64,000 bases of DNA from Neokomagataea thailandica NBRC 106555 (GCF_001598495.1 NZ_BCZB01000004.1:1-64000), one strand, 5' to 3'; positions 8,677 through 16,845 are shown, counted from the stretch's first letter. Notes: generated by a model not told the origin, from the sequence alone. Translations and numbers: made by a program.

Positions 8677-9969
8677 ATGTCAGATCGCTTTGAGGTTTTG
8701 ATTGTTGGCGGTGGGGTAGCGGGGCTTTCTCTCGCGACGCAACTTGGCAAAAGCTTAGGAAAGCGAAAAAAAGCACGCATTACGCTGATTGATAAAAGCT
8801 TTTCACATGTCTGGAAGCCGATGCTGCATCGTTTCGCTGCGGGTACGGTTCTGAGCGAAAATGACCGGATTAGCTTCATTACTCATGCGAGTGGGCATCA
8901 TTTTGAGTTTTGGCCCGGTGAAGTGATTTCGATTGATCGGGCAAAGCGGAAGGTTGTTTTGGGGGCGTTTCATGCGCCTGATCAGTCTTTGGTGCTGGAA
9001 AGCCGCACCATGCATTATGATGCGTTGGTTCTGGCGGTTGGTAGTTGTGCGAATGATTTTGGCACGCTGGGCGTTAAAGAGCATTGCTTATGTATTGATA
9101 ACCTCGTGGAAGCGAATGCTTTTAACGAGAAATTTCGGATGGAGCTAATACGTTCCTTCGCGAATAGTACAAAGTTGGACATTGCTATTGTTGGCGGCGG
9201 CGCTACGGGCACGCAGCTGGCTGCAGAGCTGCATAAAGCGTTGGATATTTTTGACCCTTATAGTTTGCATGCTTTCGGGCGTGTTCCACCAAAGTTACAC
9301 ATTACGCTTTTACAGTCAGGGGCACGTATTCTTCCGGCTTTTCCTGAAGAAGTGTCACGCGCAGCGCAAACGGAGCTAGAGCGTTTGGGGGTTACGGTGA
9401 GGACATCCTCACGTGTGGCTGGGGCAGATGCAACGGGCCTGACGCTGAAAGACGGAACTTATATTAAGGCGCCTCTTAGAGTGTGGGCGGCTGGTGTGAA
9501 AGCGCCCGACGTGACGCAATCTTATGGTGGTTTGGCGCTGAATAAGACAGGACAGGTTCTGATTAATGCGAATCTGACAGCGAAGGATGATGAACATATT
9601 TTTGCGTTAGGTGATTGCTCCTTTATCGAAGGCGACCCATTGCCGGCTACGGCGCAGGTGGCGCGTCAACAGGCTAATCACTTGGCGCGTCATTTGCCGG
9701 CTTGGGTGGAGCATGGCCATGTTGTTCCGTCGTGTGTGTTTCGGAATAAGGGCGCGATTGTTGCTCTTGGGAAATATAATGGCTGGACGGCATTCCCAGG
9801 GGGGACGGTATGGGGTGGTGGGGCCTCACATGGCTTCGCGGCGCGTATGGGGCATTTGCTGCTCTATCGTCAGCATCAGGTCGCGTTGTACGGTTTTTTG
9901 CGCGGGATGATGTCTTTTTGCTCTGACTGGATTGAGGGGCGCGTTCGCCCGTCGGTGCGGTTGGATTGA
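8677..9969 (+). CDS. ndh: Type II NADH:quinone oxidoreductase
   Basis: 430-aa FAD-dependent, non-proton-pumping NADH dehydrogenase of the respiratory chain, peripherally bound to the inner membrane. An FAD Rossmann fold begins at VLIVGGGVAGLSLATQL, and a second NAD-binding fold has IAIVGGGATGTQLAAEL near residue 170. FAD contacts include HIFALGDCSF near 308 followed by TAQVARQQANHL. The C-terminus has two amphipathic/hydrophobic stretches (GHLLLYRQHQVALYGFLRG) that could anchor it to the membrane. Acetic acid bacteria rely heavily on such enzymes to reoxidise NADH. AGGA lies close before the ATG. Related sulfide:quinone reductases share the fold, but the sequence fits Ndh better. Confidence 0.9.
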   Translation: MSDRFEVLIVGGGVAGLSLATQLGKSLGKRKKARITLIDKSFSHVWKPMLHRFAAGTVLSENDRISFITHASGHHFEFWPGEVISIDRAKRKVVLGAFHAPDQSLVLESRTMHYDALVLAVGSCANDFGTLGVKEHCLCIDNLVEANAFNEKFRMELIRSFANSTKLDIAIVGGGATGTQLAAELHKALDIFDPYSLHAFGRVPPKLHITLLQSGARILPAFPEEVSRAAQTELERLGVTVRTSSRVAGADATGLTLKDGTYIKAPLRVWAAGVKAPDVTQSYGGLALNKTGQVLINANLTAKDDEHIFALGDCSFIEGDPLPATAQVARQQANHLARHLPAWVEHGHVVPSCVFRNKGAIVALGKYNGWTAFPGGTVWGGGASHGFAARMGHLLLYRQHQVALYGFLRGMMSFCSDWIEGRVRPSVRLD

Positions 9970-10059
9970 GGCGGTATTGGGTGGGGTCTGTCTTGAGCGC
10001 TTGTCTCGTTTTTATTGCGGCGGAAGCATGTAAAATATGGGCAGAGGCTTCTTAAGGGC

Positions 10060-10078
10060 ACCTTATCATGCTTAAGGT
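10060..10078. promoter_or_regulatory. Short inverted repeat upstream of the radical SAM gene
   Basis: ACCTTA and TAAGGT flank a 7-base centre 40 bases before the start codon. It could be an operator or a weak hairpin. There is no independent support. Confidence 0.2.
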
Positions 10079-10117
10079 AACGGATCAGAGCCCTCGTTGA
10101 AGCTGTAGGATGTCCGA

Positions 10118-11482
10118 TTGCAACGCGTCAGAAAATTAAGCAAGACATTGCTACATGCCTTGAAGGGCTCTTTCTTTCAAAAAGGCCGGATGGAGGCCGC
10201 GCAAGAAGCGCCTGAAAAACCTCTTCTTGGTTTTGTTGATCATATTGGTTGTGAGCATGTTCATGGCTGGGTGATGGACCCGGATGCTCCTGGTCGGCGT
10301 ATCAATGTAGAAGTCTTTTTGCCGGAGACGGGAGAGAGTTTTGGCATAGGTACGGCAGATCAGTTTCATCATGGCATTTCAGGCATTGGTGATGGTAGCC
10401 GCCGTTATGGTTTCTGGTTGCAGGTGAAGCGTGCGCTGACGCAGAACGAACAGAAGAATGTACAGGTTCGGGAAGTGGGCGGTAGGGGAGTGCCGTTCTC
10501 GCCGCATATTGGTTCATGGCATCCCTTACTGCATGTGGCGATGGATATTGTTGATAACTGCAATCTTCGCTGTCCATTCTGTCTTTATGATTATCGGAAT
10601 GTGCGTAAAACAAACCTTATGTCACGGGAGACATTGGAGGCGGCTTTACGGCTTTTACCGTATACTAGAGATGGTGAGTTTTGGTTTTCTTGCCTTCATG
10701 AGCCATCGTTGCATCCAGATTTGCTTGCGTTTTTGGATGCAATTCCGGAGTCTATGCGGAAAAAGGTTTTCTTTACGTCAAATATTGCGCGGCGGCAGTC
10801 GGAGGCTTATTTTCAGGGGCTCGCGCAGAGCGGGATTGATCATATCAACATCTCACTCGAATCTCGTAGGCCAGAAATTTATGAGCGCATGCGCAAAGGT
10901 GCGCGTTTTCCAATTTTTATGGAGAATTGGGATAAATTGATCACGGCTTTTCATGAGGCTAATTCAGCCGTGGCTCTACGCTATGTCATCATGGCTTATA
11001 AATCGAATTTTCAGGAGCTGCCGGCTTTGACGCAGTATTTGGTTGATGAGCGGCGAGCTGCGCAGGTTGAAATTCGTCATACGTATGACGTTCCCTTTAT
11101 TGCTCCAGCCTTTCGAGAACAAGAATTTTTGACGGAGGAAGACTGGGACTGGCTGCACGCTAATCTACCGACTTTGGAGCCAGGGAAGCTTCTTTTAGAT
11201 AGACCGCCTGTGGACGCGCCTTCAGTGGAGGGGGGAGAGAGCCAGAATGAAGTATTACCGTCATCGGATGTTGGGTTTCTGCCGGGTCAGTATTTGGCGC
11301 GCTTAACGTGGGATGGTACTTTGGAGCTTAAAGGTATTAGTCGTGCGAGTGTCGGAAGCTCCATGATTGAAGTGCCAATTTTGACCAAAAATATCAAAGA
11401 AATTGATGATATAGAGGGGTTTTTCCGTTCACTGCATGAGGTGGATGTGTCACGGCTTAGTTCTGGGTCTTTGGCTATATAA
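10118..11482 (+). CDS. Radical SAM protein with N-terminal glycan-enzyme-type accessory domain
   Basis: 454 aa from a TTG start that has AGGA 8 bases upstream; an in-frame ATG at 10190 would remove 24 residues. Residues about 38-102 (LLGFVDHIGCEHVHGWV... to YGFWLQV) resemble a small beta-rich domain often fused to bacterial glycosyltransferases and other surface-glycan proteins. The radical SAM core follows, with the iron-sulfur motif CNLRCPFC (C148, C152, C155) and MDIVDNCN before it. The C-terminal third lacks the cysteines of a SPASM domain, although GQYLARLTWDGTLELKG has a SPASM-like position. I infer a 5'-deoxyadenosyl-radical enzyme of unknown substrate, possibly in glycan or peptide modification. 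It stands alone between ndh and the accessory island, so context gives no pathway. Confidence 0.75.
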   Translation: MQRVRKLSKTLLHALKGSFFQKGRMEAAQEAPEKPLLGFVDHIGCEHVHGWVMDPDAPGRRINVEVFLPETGESFGIGTADQFHHGISGIGDGSRRYGFWLQVKRALTQNEQKNVQVREVGGRGVPFSPHIGSWHPLLHVAMDIVDNCNLRCPFCLYDYRNVRKTNLMSRETLEAALRLLPYTRDGEFWFSCLHEPSLHPDLLAFLDAIPESMRKKVFFTSNIARRQSEAYFQGLAQSGIDHINISLESRRPEIYERMRKGARFPIFMENWDKLITAFHEANSAVALRYVIMAYKSNFQELPALTQYLVDERRAAQVEIRHTYDVPFIAPAFREQEFLTEEDWDWLHANLPTLEPGKLLLDRPPVDAPSVEGGESQNEVLPSSDVGFLPGQYLARLTWDGTLELKGISRASVGSSMIEVPILTKNIKEIDDIEGFFRSLHEVDVSRLSSGSLAI

Positions 11483-11546
11483 GTTAAGCGTCTTTGCGCT
11501 CATAAATTATGGAGCCTTTTCGTGTTGTGGAAATTATGAGTGTTAT

Positions 11547-11816
11547 TTAACGATGGCCTGTTCGACCTCTTGTTGACTCTTCCACGATGGCCGCCAAATT
11601 AATGCTAAAAAAGTGTTCTGTCACGGTATGATGCCAGTAAGTGCTCTTGCGGCTCATGGAAACGATGACGTTATGCGTAGCGAGGTGATGACGGTATTCC
11701 TTGGAAGAAAACTGTGACTCATCCAACGCACTGATCAGTGCTGCGTCTCGCATCACAACACAAAAATCCTGATATTCTAAAAATTTTTCTTTTTCTCTTC
11801 GAGAACATGCTGTCAA
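11547..11816 (-). pseudogene. IS3-family transposase (OrfB) C-terminal remnant
   Basis: An 89-codon frame opening at TTG with no convincing ribosome site. Residues about 32-70 match the end of the DDE domain of IS3-group transposases: DESQFSSKEY stands where the family has SDRGSQYTSxEY, then HNVIVSMSRKSTYW, then TVTEHFF in place of DNAVAESFF. The putative second Asp (D32) and the Glu (E67) survive, but the surrounding residues (HH for DN, a missing Gly) are eroded, and the rest of the domain, OrfA and terminal inverted repeats are absent. It is a relic of an old insertion at the distal edge of the restriction-modification island. The frame is continuous with the preceding 122-codon ORF apart from one TAA at 11826-11828. 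Confidence 0.72.
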
Positions 11817-11825
11817 AAATGGGCT

Positions 11826-12194
11826 TTACAAATCGTATGATACTGTAAAACCCGTCGCCTCTAAGAGTCTTGCGCCTTGGCGTAGGGCGAAGAACCGTGG
11901 GTGGTTTGTGTTAATGTAGAAATGTGTCGTCCGGTCCTTGCCTTCAAAACGACGGTACGCAGGAAATGGCCTACCATTCTTTTGCTCGGGGGAAGCCGCT
12001 AGAAGAAAGTTCTTGCCGCTGGTGCAAAATGGTAGCGTTAGCTCTGCCAGCGCATTATGTTTATCGATAAAGTTAAGGACTGCACATAGGAATTCGGGTA
12101 CATTATCACCAGTGATACGTTGATCTCCGACATTCACAGCAAGGCAGAAGCTAGTCCTTGCATCTCTTGCTGTGGGATATGGGTGAGATTTCAT
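11826..12194 (-). CDS. Hypothetical protein, third ORF of the restriction-modification island
   Basis: 122-aa protein I do not recognise. It starts with ATG 5 bases after the methyltransferase stop, so it is placed as a third gene of that operon. No signal peptide or membrane helix is visible. It has a mixed alpha/beta look, with VPEFLCAVLNFIDKHNALAEL (helical) and THFYINTNHPRFFALRQGARLLEATGF near the C-terminus. The ribosome site is poor (AGAGATAGAGCAG). Restriction-modification operons sometimes carry small control or accessory proteins, but there is no helix-turn-helix pattern here that would identify a C-protein. It may instead be a remnant. The reading frame continues past its TAA into the transposase relic. 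Confidence 0.5.
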   Translation of the reverse strand: MKSHPYPTARDARTSFCLAVNVGDQRITGDNVPEFLCAVLNFIDKHNALAELTLPFCTSGKNFLLAASPEQKNGRPFPAYRRFEGKDRTTHFYINTNHPRFFALRQGARLLEATGFTVSYDL

Positions 12195-12199
12195 CTGCT

Positions 12200-13339
12200 C
12201 TATCTCTTTTTTAGAAGGAAAATAAATTCGCGGTTTGGCTTTTGAGCGTCTCTAAGCCAGTCGTTTGTCCATACCATTGATGCCATAACGTTTTCTTTAT
12301 GGTCGACCTCGATCACTTCAACTAGCTCTCCAGCGTCATTCATTACTTCGTACAACTCCTCAGCCGTAGCGCGCCCGCCAGAACTGTATGACAGCATAAT
12401 GTATCGTGCTGATGCCTCGGTGATGAGACGTTTGATCGCTTCTACTGCAATGAAATGGCCCTCCGGATTTTTGCGGTATTCTTCAAACACGGAAGGATCG
12501 GCATTATCTCGTGAATCTTGACGCCGATTAACTTTTCCAAATAAATTTGGTTTGTCATTTAAACAGATTGTAGTCCATACGTGATAATATGAAGAATATC
12601 TTACGCGAGAAGGTGGCATTTTTTCATTATTAGACCCATAAGGCGGGTCGAAATAAGCTAAATCTACATCTTCATTTTTTATTGTATCGAATATATCTCC
12701 GCGAATTACTGAATGATTTCCTGTACCTTCAATAATTTTTGGTAATTTCATTGTCATATTATTGTATGATCGAGGGGACCATTCGCGAAGATATGACGAA
12801 AAGTGACCTATAGTACTGTCTACTCTATCCATTGCTAGTATAAGGCTAGTAATTGCTACGCATTTATCATTGAAAGAAATTTGTAAATTATCTATTTCCT
12901 CCCTTATACTGTCAAGTTTGCGGGTGTTATGTATCTGCCATGGCATTTTTTGTTGAATGTTTTTATGGTCATTATGCGCAAATCCGCCGTAATGCTCACT
13001 AAACCAACCATCTCTTCCTGGAAGGGCGTTTAAATGTGCGATCAGTTCTTCGTAGTACGCTTTCGGCTTTTTCGCCTTAAGATAGCACTGGCCAAACACT
13101 TCTGACCATATAGCTTTATCGCTACTTATGACGTTATACTCAGAAGATGCGAAAGCCTGAGACACTCGTGTTGATCCAGAAAAGCCGTCAAGAACTGTTT
13201 TCGCGCCAGACTTTTTAGCTAAGGTCAATATTTGTGGTATTAATTTTTTCTTAGAGCCAGCATATTTAATGCCTTCTGTCTGTGGTATAATTTTTGTGTT
13301 TACATCAAACGGGCCAGTTTTTGGTGATAACTTACTCAT
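12200..13339 (-). CDS. D12-class DNA N6-adenine methyltransferase (type II modification enzyme)
   Basis: 379-aa S-adenosylmethionine-dependent DNA methyltransferase. Motifs in D12/Dam-class order: KYAGSKKKL (motif X, residues 25-33), VLDGFSGSTRV (motif I, SAM binding, 49-59), SSDKA, and the catalytic motif IV DPPYG near residue 231 in LAYFDPPYGSNNE. This is followed by YSSYYHVWTTICLNDKP, conserved among DPPY enzymes of restriction systems. The target adenine sequence cannot be read off. Its ATG overlaps the stop of the preceding ORF (ATGA), so the putative endonuclease and methylase are translationally coupled. Base use is visibly AT-richer than the flanking core genes, pointing to horizontal transfer. 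Confidence 0.88.
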   Translation of the reverse strand: MSKLSPKTGPFDVNTKIIPQTEGIKYAGSKKKLIPQILTLAKKSGAKTVLDGFSGSTRVSQAFASSEYNVISSDKAIWSEVFGQCYLKAKKPKAYYEELIAHLNALPGRDGWFSEHYGGFAHNDHKNIQQKMPWQIHNTRKLDSIREEIDNLQISFNDKCVAITSLILAMDRVDSTIGHFSSYLREWSPRSYNNMTMKLPKIIEGTGNHSVIRGDIFDTIKNEDVDLAYFDPPYGSNNEKMPPSRVRYSSYYHVWTTICLNDKPNLFGKVNRRQDSRDNADPSVFEEYRKNPEGHFIAVEAIKRLITEASARYIMLSYSSGGRATAEELYEVMNDAGELVEVIEVDHKENVMASMVWTNDWLRDAQKPNREFIFLLKKR

Positions 13340-14172
13340 AGACCGTTCGCCGTCTTAATAGATTTAATATTTTTTTCTATCTCACGTAGGGCCGCAGAGT
13401 GTCCTTCCTCAGATGACACTAGGGACTGAGACAATAGTTTCACTAGAGTTAAATTGTTAGAATAATCGACCCAGCCATTCGTGATGCTTTCAAAGTGTTT
13501 AAAAGCATTGCGGGTATGGGTCCACAAGCCTCGCTGTAGTGCGTTTGCTGTAGCATCGCCATAACGAACCTCACAGATATAACCGCCTGTATGATCATAA
13601 AACCGGAAGACTGGGTGCCTACGCCCATGTCCCACGTGGAAATGCTCAATTCGAGCGGTTTGAGCTTTGGCGGCGTCATAATCGAAAACGAGGATGTTGC
13701 ATCTTTGTTGTTTCTCGTCATAGATCAGTGGTAATACATTTATCTGTGAAAAAACCAAGAAAGCTGGATCATTGAACACGTCTTCAATACGAGAGCGATC
13801 TGTAATTGAATGATCTCCCTCGCGAACTAGGCGGGGATACATGAGGCTACTTTTATCTGTCGATAATTGTAATGGTCCGTCACCGTAAGCTTTCAGGCTG
13901 ACGTGAAATTCTGCCTTAGTAATCTTATTGATTACAGTTATATCTTCCTCGCGAGATTTGGCTCGGTATAAATCCTTGCCAACGTGTAAAGATTCAAAAT
14001 CATTCATGTATTGATTTATAAACTCAGAGACGGCGATTTCTGCTAAATCGCCGTGTGTTTTATTGCCAACAAGTCTCATTGTAAAAATATTACTAAGGGT
14101 TGTTCTGATAAGTTCTGGATTCTTGGCGATAAATAACTTCAATTTAGATGTGAAATCTTTGTATGCATTCAT
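13336..14172 (-). CDS. Probable type II restriction endonuclease
   Basis: 278 aa from the ATG at 14170-14172, which has GGAG 12 bases upstream; a TTG six codons earlier lies inside that site. The assignment rests on context (coupled to an adenine methyltransferase, AT-rich) and on a pattern resembling PD-(D/E)xK nucleases: GDLAEIAV (E45), then EEDITV (D77), a beta hairpin and VSLKAYGDGPLQLST with K94. The usual acidic residue two before the lysine is serine (S92), so the active site would be non-canonical if the reading is right. No other domain, signal or membrane segment is visible. The specificity should match the partner methylase. It could be a different methylase-associated protein, but an endonuclease is most likely. 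Confidence 0.65.
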   Translation of the reverse strand: MNAYKDFTSKLKLFIAKNPELIRTTLSNIFTMRLVGNKTHGDLAEIAVSEFINQYMNDFESLHVGKDLYRAKSREEDITVINKITKAEFHVSLKAYGDGPLQLSTDKSSLMYPRLVREGDHSITDRSRIEDVFNDPAFLVFSQINVLPLIYDEKQQRCNILVFDYDAAKAQTARIEHFHVGHGRRHPVFRFYDHTGGYICEVRYGDATANALQRGLWTHTRNAFKHFESITNGWVDYSNNLTLVKLLSQSLVSSEEGHSAALREIEKNIKSIKTANGL

Positions 14173-14456
14173 AATGTGATATTTCTCCAATTAAATATTG
14201 AGATTATACGTTGTGAATCGCTCTTGGCAATCATTGTGGTGGGGGGGGATCGTCCAAATCTAGGCTGACTAGTGTCCGGGATCGTTTTTTGAAGCGCGGC
14301 CGTGTAAGTGCATTCCACTCTTCCTTTCGGCCGTCTTGGGTCTTAAAGATCTAGAACAAAACCGTGGCATATCCAAGATTGGGTCATGCTAGGCTAGTGA
14401 CGTAGTGTTGCGTGCACATTTTCTAGGCAATTGTTTTTACGGAGAAAATAAATCAG

Positions 14457-14546
<90 letters not shown>

Positions 14547-14768
14547 TCCATGATGTTCAAATTCATGAACGTCATGTCTGGAGCGTCTTGAAGCGCATAA
14601 TGCCATCTCTCGTCAAGGGGGATAATGCGATTATTTTGGGTGGGGATTACTTTTTGACACTCTAACCCCGGAGTTTCGTAACATTTTTTTTGGCATGCTC
14701 CTGTTTGGGTCGAGGGTTAGCTTCGGCGTGACATGTAATGTTCTCGTGAGCGAGGTCTAATAAATCTT

Positions 14769-15242
14769 ATGAAATCTATGCGATTGGCTCTTCGTGTGTT
14801 GGGTGTGTTCGCGGTTGCGGTGCCTGGCGTGATGTTGGCGCAACCTGCTGTGCATTTTGGTGGTATGCCGCCTTTGCTAGTTCCGCCGGGCGTCGTTTTG
14901 AGTGATGCGCAAAAAGCGCAAGTGAAGGCATTGCTGCATAATGATCATGCGGTAGATCGTGAGCGGCATCAGAAGCTTGATGCTTTGCGCCATCACATTA
15001 TGGATGGTTTGACGGTCGAGGGAGCGTTGGACCGTGAGCATCTTGCGCAATTAAGTGCGCAGGAAGCGGCGCTGCATGCTGAGGAAGCGCAGGGGCGTTT
15101 GGCAGTGCAAGAGAAGATACATGATCTTTTGACGCCTGAGCAGCAGCATCAGGCATCGGTGACTGCGCATAAGCTGCATGAGTTGCATGAGCAGATTGAT
15201 GCGTTGACTGGGCGTCCGCCGGAGCCGCCCGTTGGTGAGTAG
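14769..15242 (+). CDS. Spy/LTXXQ-like periplasmic protein
   Basis: 157-aa exported protein. The signal peptide is about residues 1-24 (LRVLGVFAVAVPGVMLAQP). The mature part is almost entirely helical and rich in His, Gln and Glu, with an LSDAQKAQVKALL segment and LTPEQQHQ near the C-terminus, the LTxxQ signature of Spy/CpxP-type periplasmic proteins. Family members act as small chaperones or as sensors of envelope or metal stress. The histidine richness would fit metal binding, but that is inference. It lies between tRNA-Ser and ffh and is followed by a strong terminator, so it appears to be its own unit. Confidence 0.7.
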   Translation: MKSMRLALRVLGVFAVAVPGVMLAQPAVHFGGMPPLLVPPGVVLSDAQKAQVKALLHNDHAVDRERHQKLDALRHHIMDGLTVEGALDREHLAQLSAQEAALHAEEAQGRLAVQEKIHDLLTPEQQHQASVTAHKLHELHEQIDALTGRPPEPPVGE

Positions 15243-15270
15243 CTATAAGAGCGAATCTATTACGGAGAAT

Positions 15271-15310
15271 CCCCTATTTGCTTGACCTTGAGTGGGGAAA
15301 GCGATAGGGG
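15271..15310 (+). other. Imperfect hairpin between the Spy-like gene and ffh
   Basis: CCCCTAT at 15271-15277 pairs with ATAGGGG at 15304-15310, extended by GCTT/AAGC inside around a 14-base loop. No T tract follows. It may be an RNA structure in the 3' end of the Spy-like transcript or the ffh leader. Confidence 0.35.
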
Positions 15311-15329
15311 AGGTTTCGTTTTCGGACAC

Positions 15330-15366
15330 GCCACACCGCGAAGGCTCGCGCAGTGGCGCTTTTTTG
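15330..15366 (+). terminator. Intrinsic terminator before ffh
   Basis: GCCAC at 15330-15334 pairs with GTGGC at 15353-15357, with inner GCGA/TCGC pairs and AGGC as loop, followed by GC and six Ts. It ends transcription from the Spy-like gene. A GTG in frame with ffh lies in its 3' arm, arguing against that codon as the ffh start. Confidence 0.75.
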
Positions 15367-15385
15367 TTGCGATAAGGTAGTCCCG

Positions 15386-16804
15386 TTGTTCGATCGTCTT
15401 TCAGGCAAGATGTCCGGTGTTCTCGAAGGTCTCTCCCGTAATGGGAAGCTCTCTGAGGACGATGTTACGGAAGCAATGCGTGAGGTCCGCCTCGCTATGT
15501 TGGAAGCGGATGTTGCGTTGCCAGTGGTGCGCAGCTTCGTCAACAATGTGCGTGAGCGTGCTGTTGGGCAGGAAGTGCTGGAGAGTGTGTCTCCGGGGCA
15601 GGTTGTTGCAAAGATCGTTAACGACGCATTGATTGATGCGTTGGGCGGTGCCGGTGCAACGCCGTTAAATCTGTCTGCCTCTGCTCCTGTGCCGATTTTG
15701 ATGGTTGGCTTGCAGGGTTCTGGTAAGACGACGACATCCGGCAAAATTGCGCTGCGTCTTTCTTCGCGTGAGCGTAAGAAGGTGCTTCTGGCGAGTTTGG
15801 ACGTGCAGCGTCCTGCTGCGCAGTTGCAGTTGCAACAGCTTGCTGAACGCGTGAATGCCAGTACTGGTCTGGTGACATCTTTGCCAATCGTAGCGGGGCA
15901 AAGCCCTGTTGAGATTGCTCAGCGTGCGCTCGATGTTGGACGTCGTGAAGGGTATGACATTGTCATCCTCGATACGGCTGGCCGTTTGTCGATCGATGAA
16001 GCGCTGATGGAAGAAGTTCGTCAGATCCGCGCTGTGTCGAACCCAGCAGAAACGCTGTTGGTTGCGGATGCAATGACGGGGCAGGATGCCGTGAACACCG
16101 CGCAGGCCTTTAATGAGGCTGTCGGGATCACGGGTGTTGTGATGAGCCGTATGGATGGTGATGCACGTGGTGGTGCTGTCCTGTCCATGAAGGCCATTAC
16201 GGGTGCGCCGATCAAGTTTACCGGTGCTGGCGAAAAGCTGGAAGCACTGAATGAGTTTCACCCAGAACGCGTCGCTGGACGTATTTTGGGATTGGGTGAC
16301 GTCGCTGGTCTCGTTGAAAAGGCGTCTGAGACGCTGGATCATGAGGAAGGCGAGCGCGTTGCTAAAAAGATGCTCGCGGGTAAGTTCGACCTCGACGACT
16401 ATGTGTCTCAGATCAACCAGATCAACCGTATGGGTTCGATTTCGGGGATTTTGGGCATGTTGCCGGGTATGGGCAAGCTCAAGGATATGCTGGGTGATAA
16501 GGAAATCGATCAGTCGATTTTCGTCCGTCACAAAGCAATCATTTCGTCCATGACGAAAAAAGAGCGCAAAACACCCGCGATCATTAAAGCTTCGCGCAAG
16601 AAGCGGATCGCGGCTGGTTCCGGTACCAGCGTGCAGGAGGTTAATCGCCTTCTCAAGCAGTTTGACGACATGTCCACTATGATGAAGCGCATCAGCAAAA
16701 TGGGCCTTGGTGGCCTGATGCGCGGCATGGGTGGTGCAGGTGGTCTTGCGGATATGATGAAGGGTATGCCGGGTGGCCCCGGTGGTCGTCCGCCTTTCCG
16801 TTGA
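15386..16804 (+). CDS. ffh: Signal recognition particle protein Ffh
   Basis: SRP54-type GTPase that binds signal sequences and 4.5S RNA and delivers ribosomes to FtsY. The likely start is the TTG at 15386 (LFDRLSGKMSGVLEGL, typical Ffh N-terminus, 472 aa), with AAGG 8 bases upstream. The in-frame GTG at 15353 lies in a terminator stem. The N domain (about 1-95) is followed by the G domain with GLQGSGKTTTSGKIA, DTAGRLSIDEALM and SRMDGDARGG. A Met-rich M domain ends in MRGMGGAGGLADMMKGMPGG. It heads the conserved ffh-rpsP-rimM-trmD-rplS group. No 4.5S RNA gene is seen nearby. Confidence 0.96.
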   Translation: MFDRLSGKMSGVLEGLSRNGKLSEDDVTEAMREVRLAMLEADVALPVVRSFVNNVRERAVGQEVLESVSPGQVVAKIVNDALIDALGGAGATPLNLSASAPVPILMVGLQGSGKTTTSGKIALRLSSRERKKVLLASLDVQRPAAQLQLQQLAERVNASTGLVTSLPIVAGQSPVEIAQRALDVGRREGYDIVILDTAGRLSIDEALMEEVRQIRAVSNPAETLLVADAMTGQDAVNTAQAFNEAVGITGVVMSRMDGDARGGAVLSMKAITGAPIKFTGAGEKLEALNEFHPERVAGRILGLGDVAGLVEKASETLDHEEGERVAKKMLAGKFDLDDYVSQINQINRMGSISGILGMLPGMGKLKDMLGDKEIDQSIFVRHKAIISSMTKKERKTPAIIKASRKKRIAAGSGTSVQEVNRLLKQFDDMSTMMKRISKMGLGGLMRGMGGAGGLADMMKGMPGGPGGRPPFR

Positions 16805-16845
16805 TCCGTTTTTAGTAGTTTTTGGTTTTCTTTCAGGAGTTATTC

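Noticed and set aside
11480-11560. Second copy of the tRNA-Ser 3' end as an att site
   Set aside because: I looked for GGTGGGATTCGAACCC beyond the island and saw none, so integrase-mediated insertion is not demonstrated.
14300-14345. Short open minus-strand frame of about 40 codons between the island and tRNA-Ser (contains TQDGRKEEWNALTRP)
   Set aside because: Reads like a protein end, but it is short enough to occur by chance and has no start codon context; no family match is evident.
15240-15390. 4.5S RNA gene adjacent to ffh
   Set aside because: The conserved GGAAGGAAGCAGCC core is absent; the structures there are a terminator and a simple hairpin.
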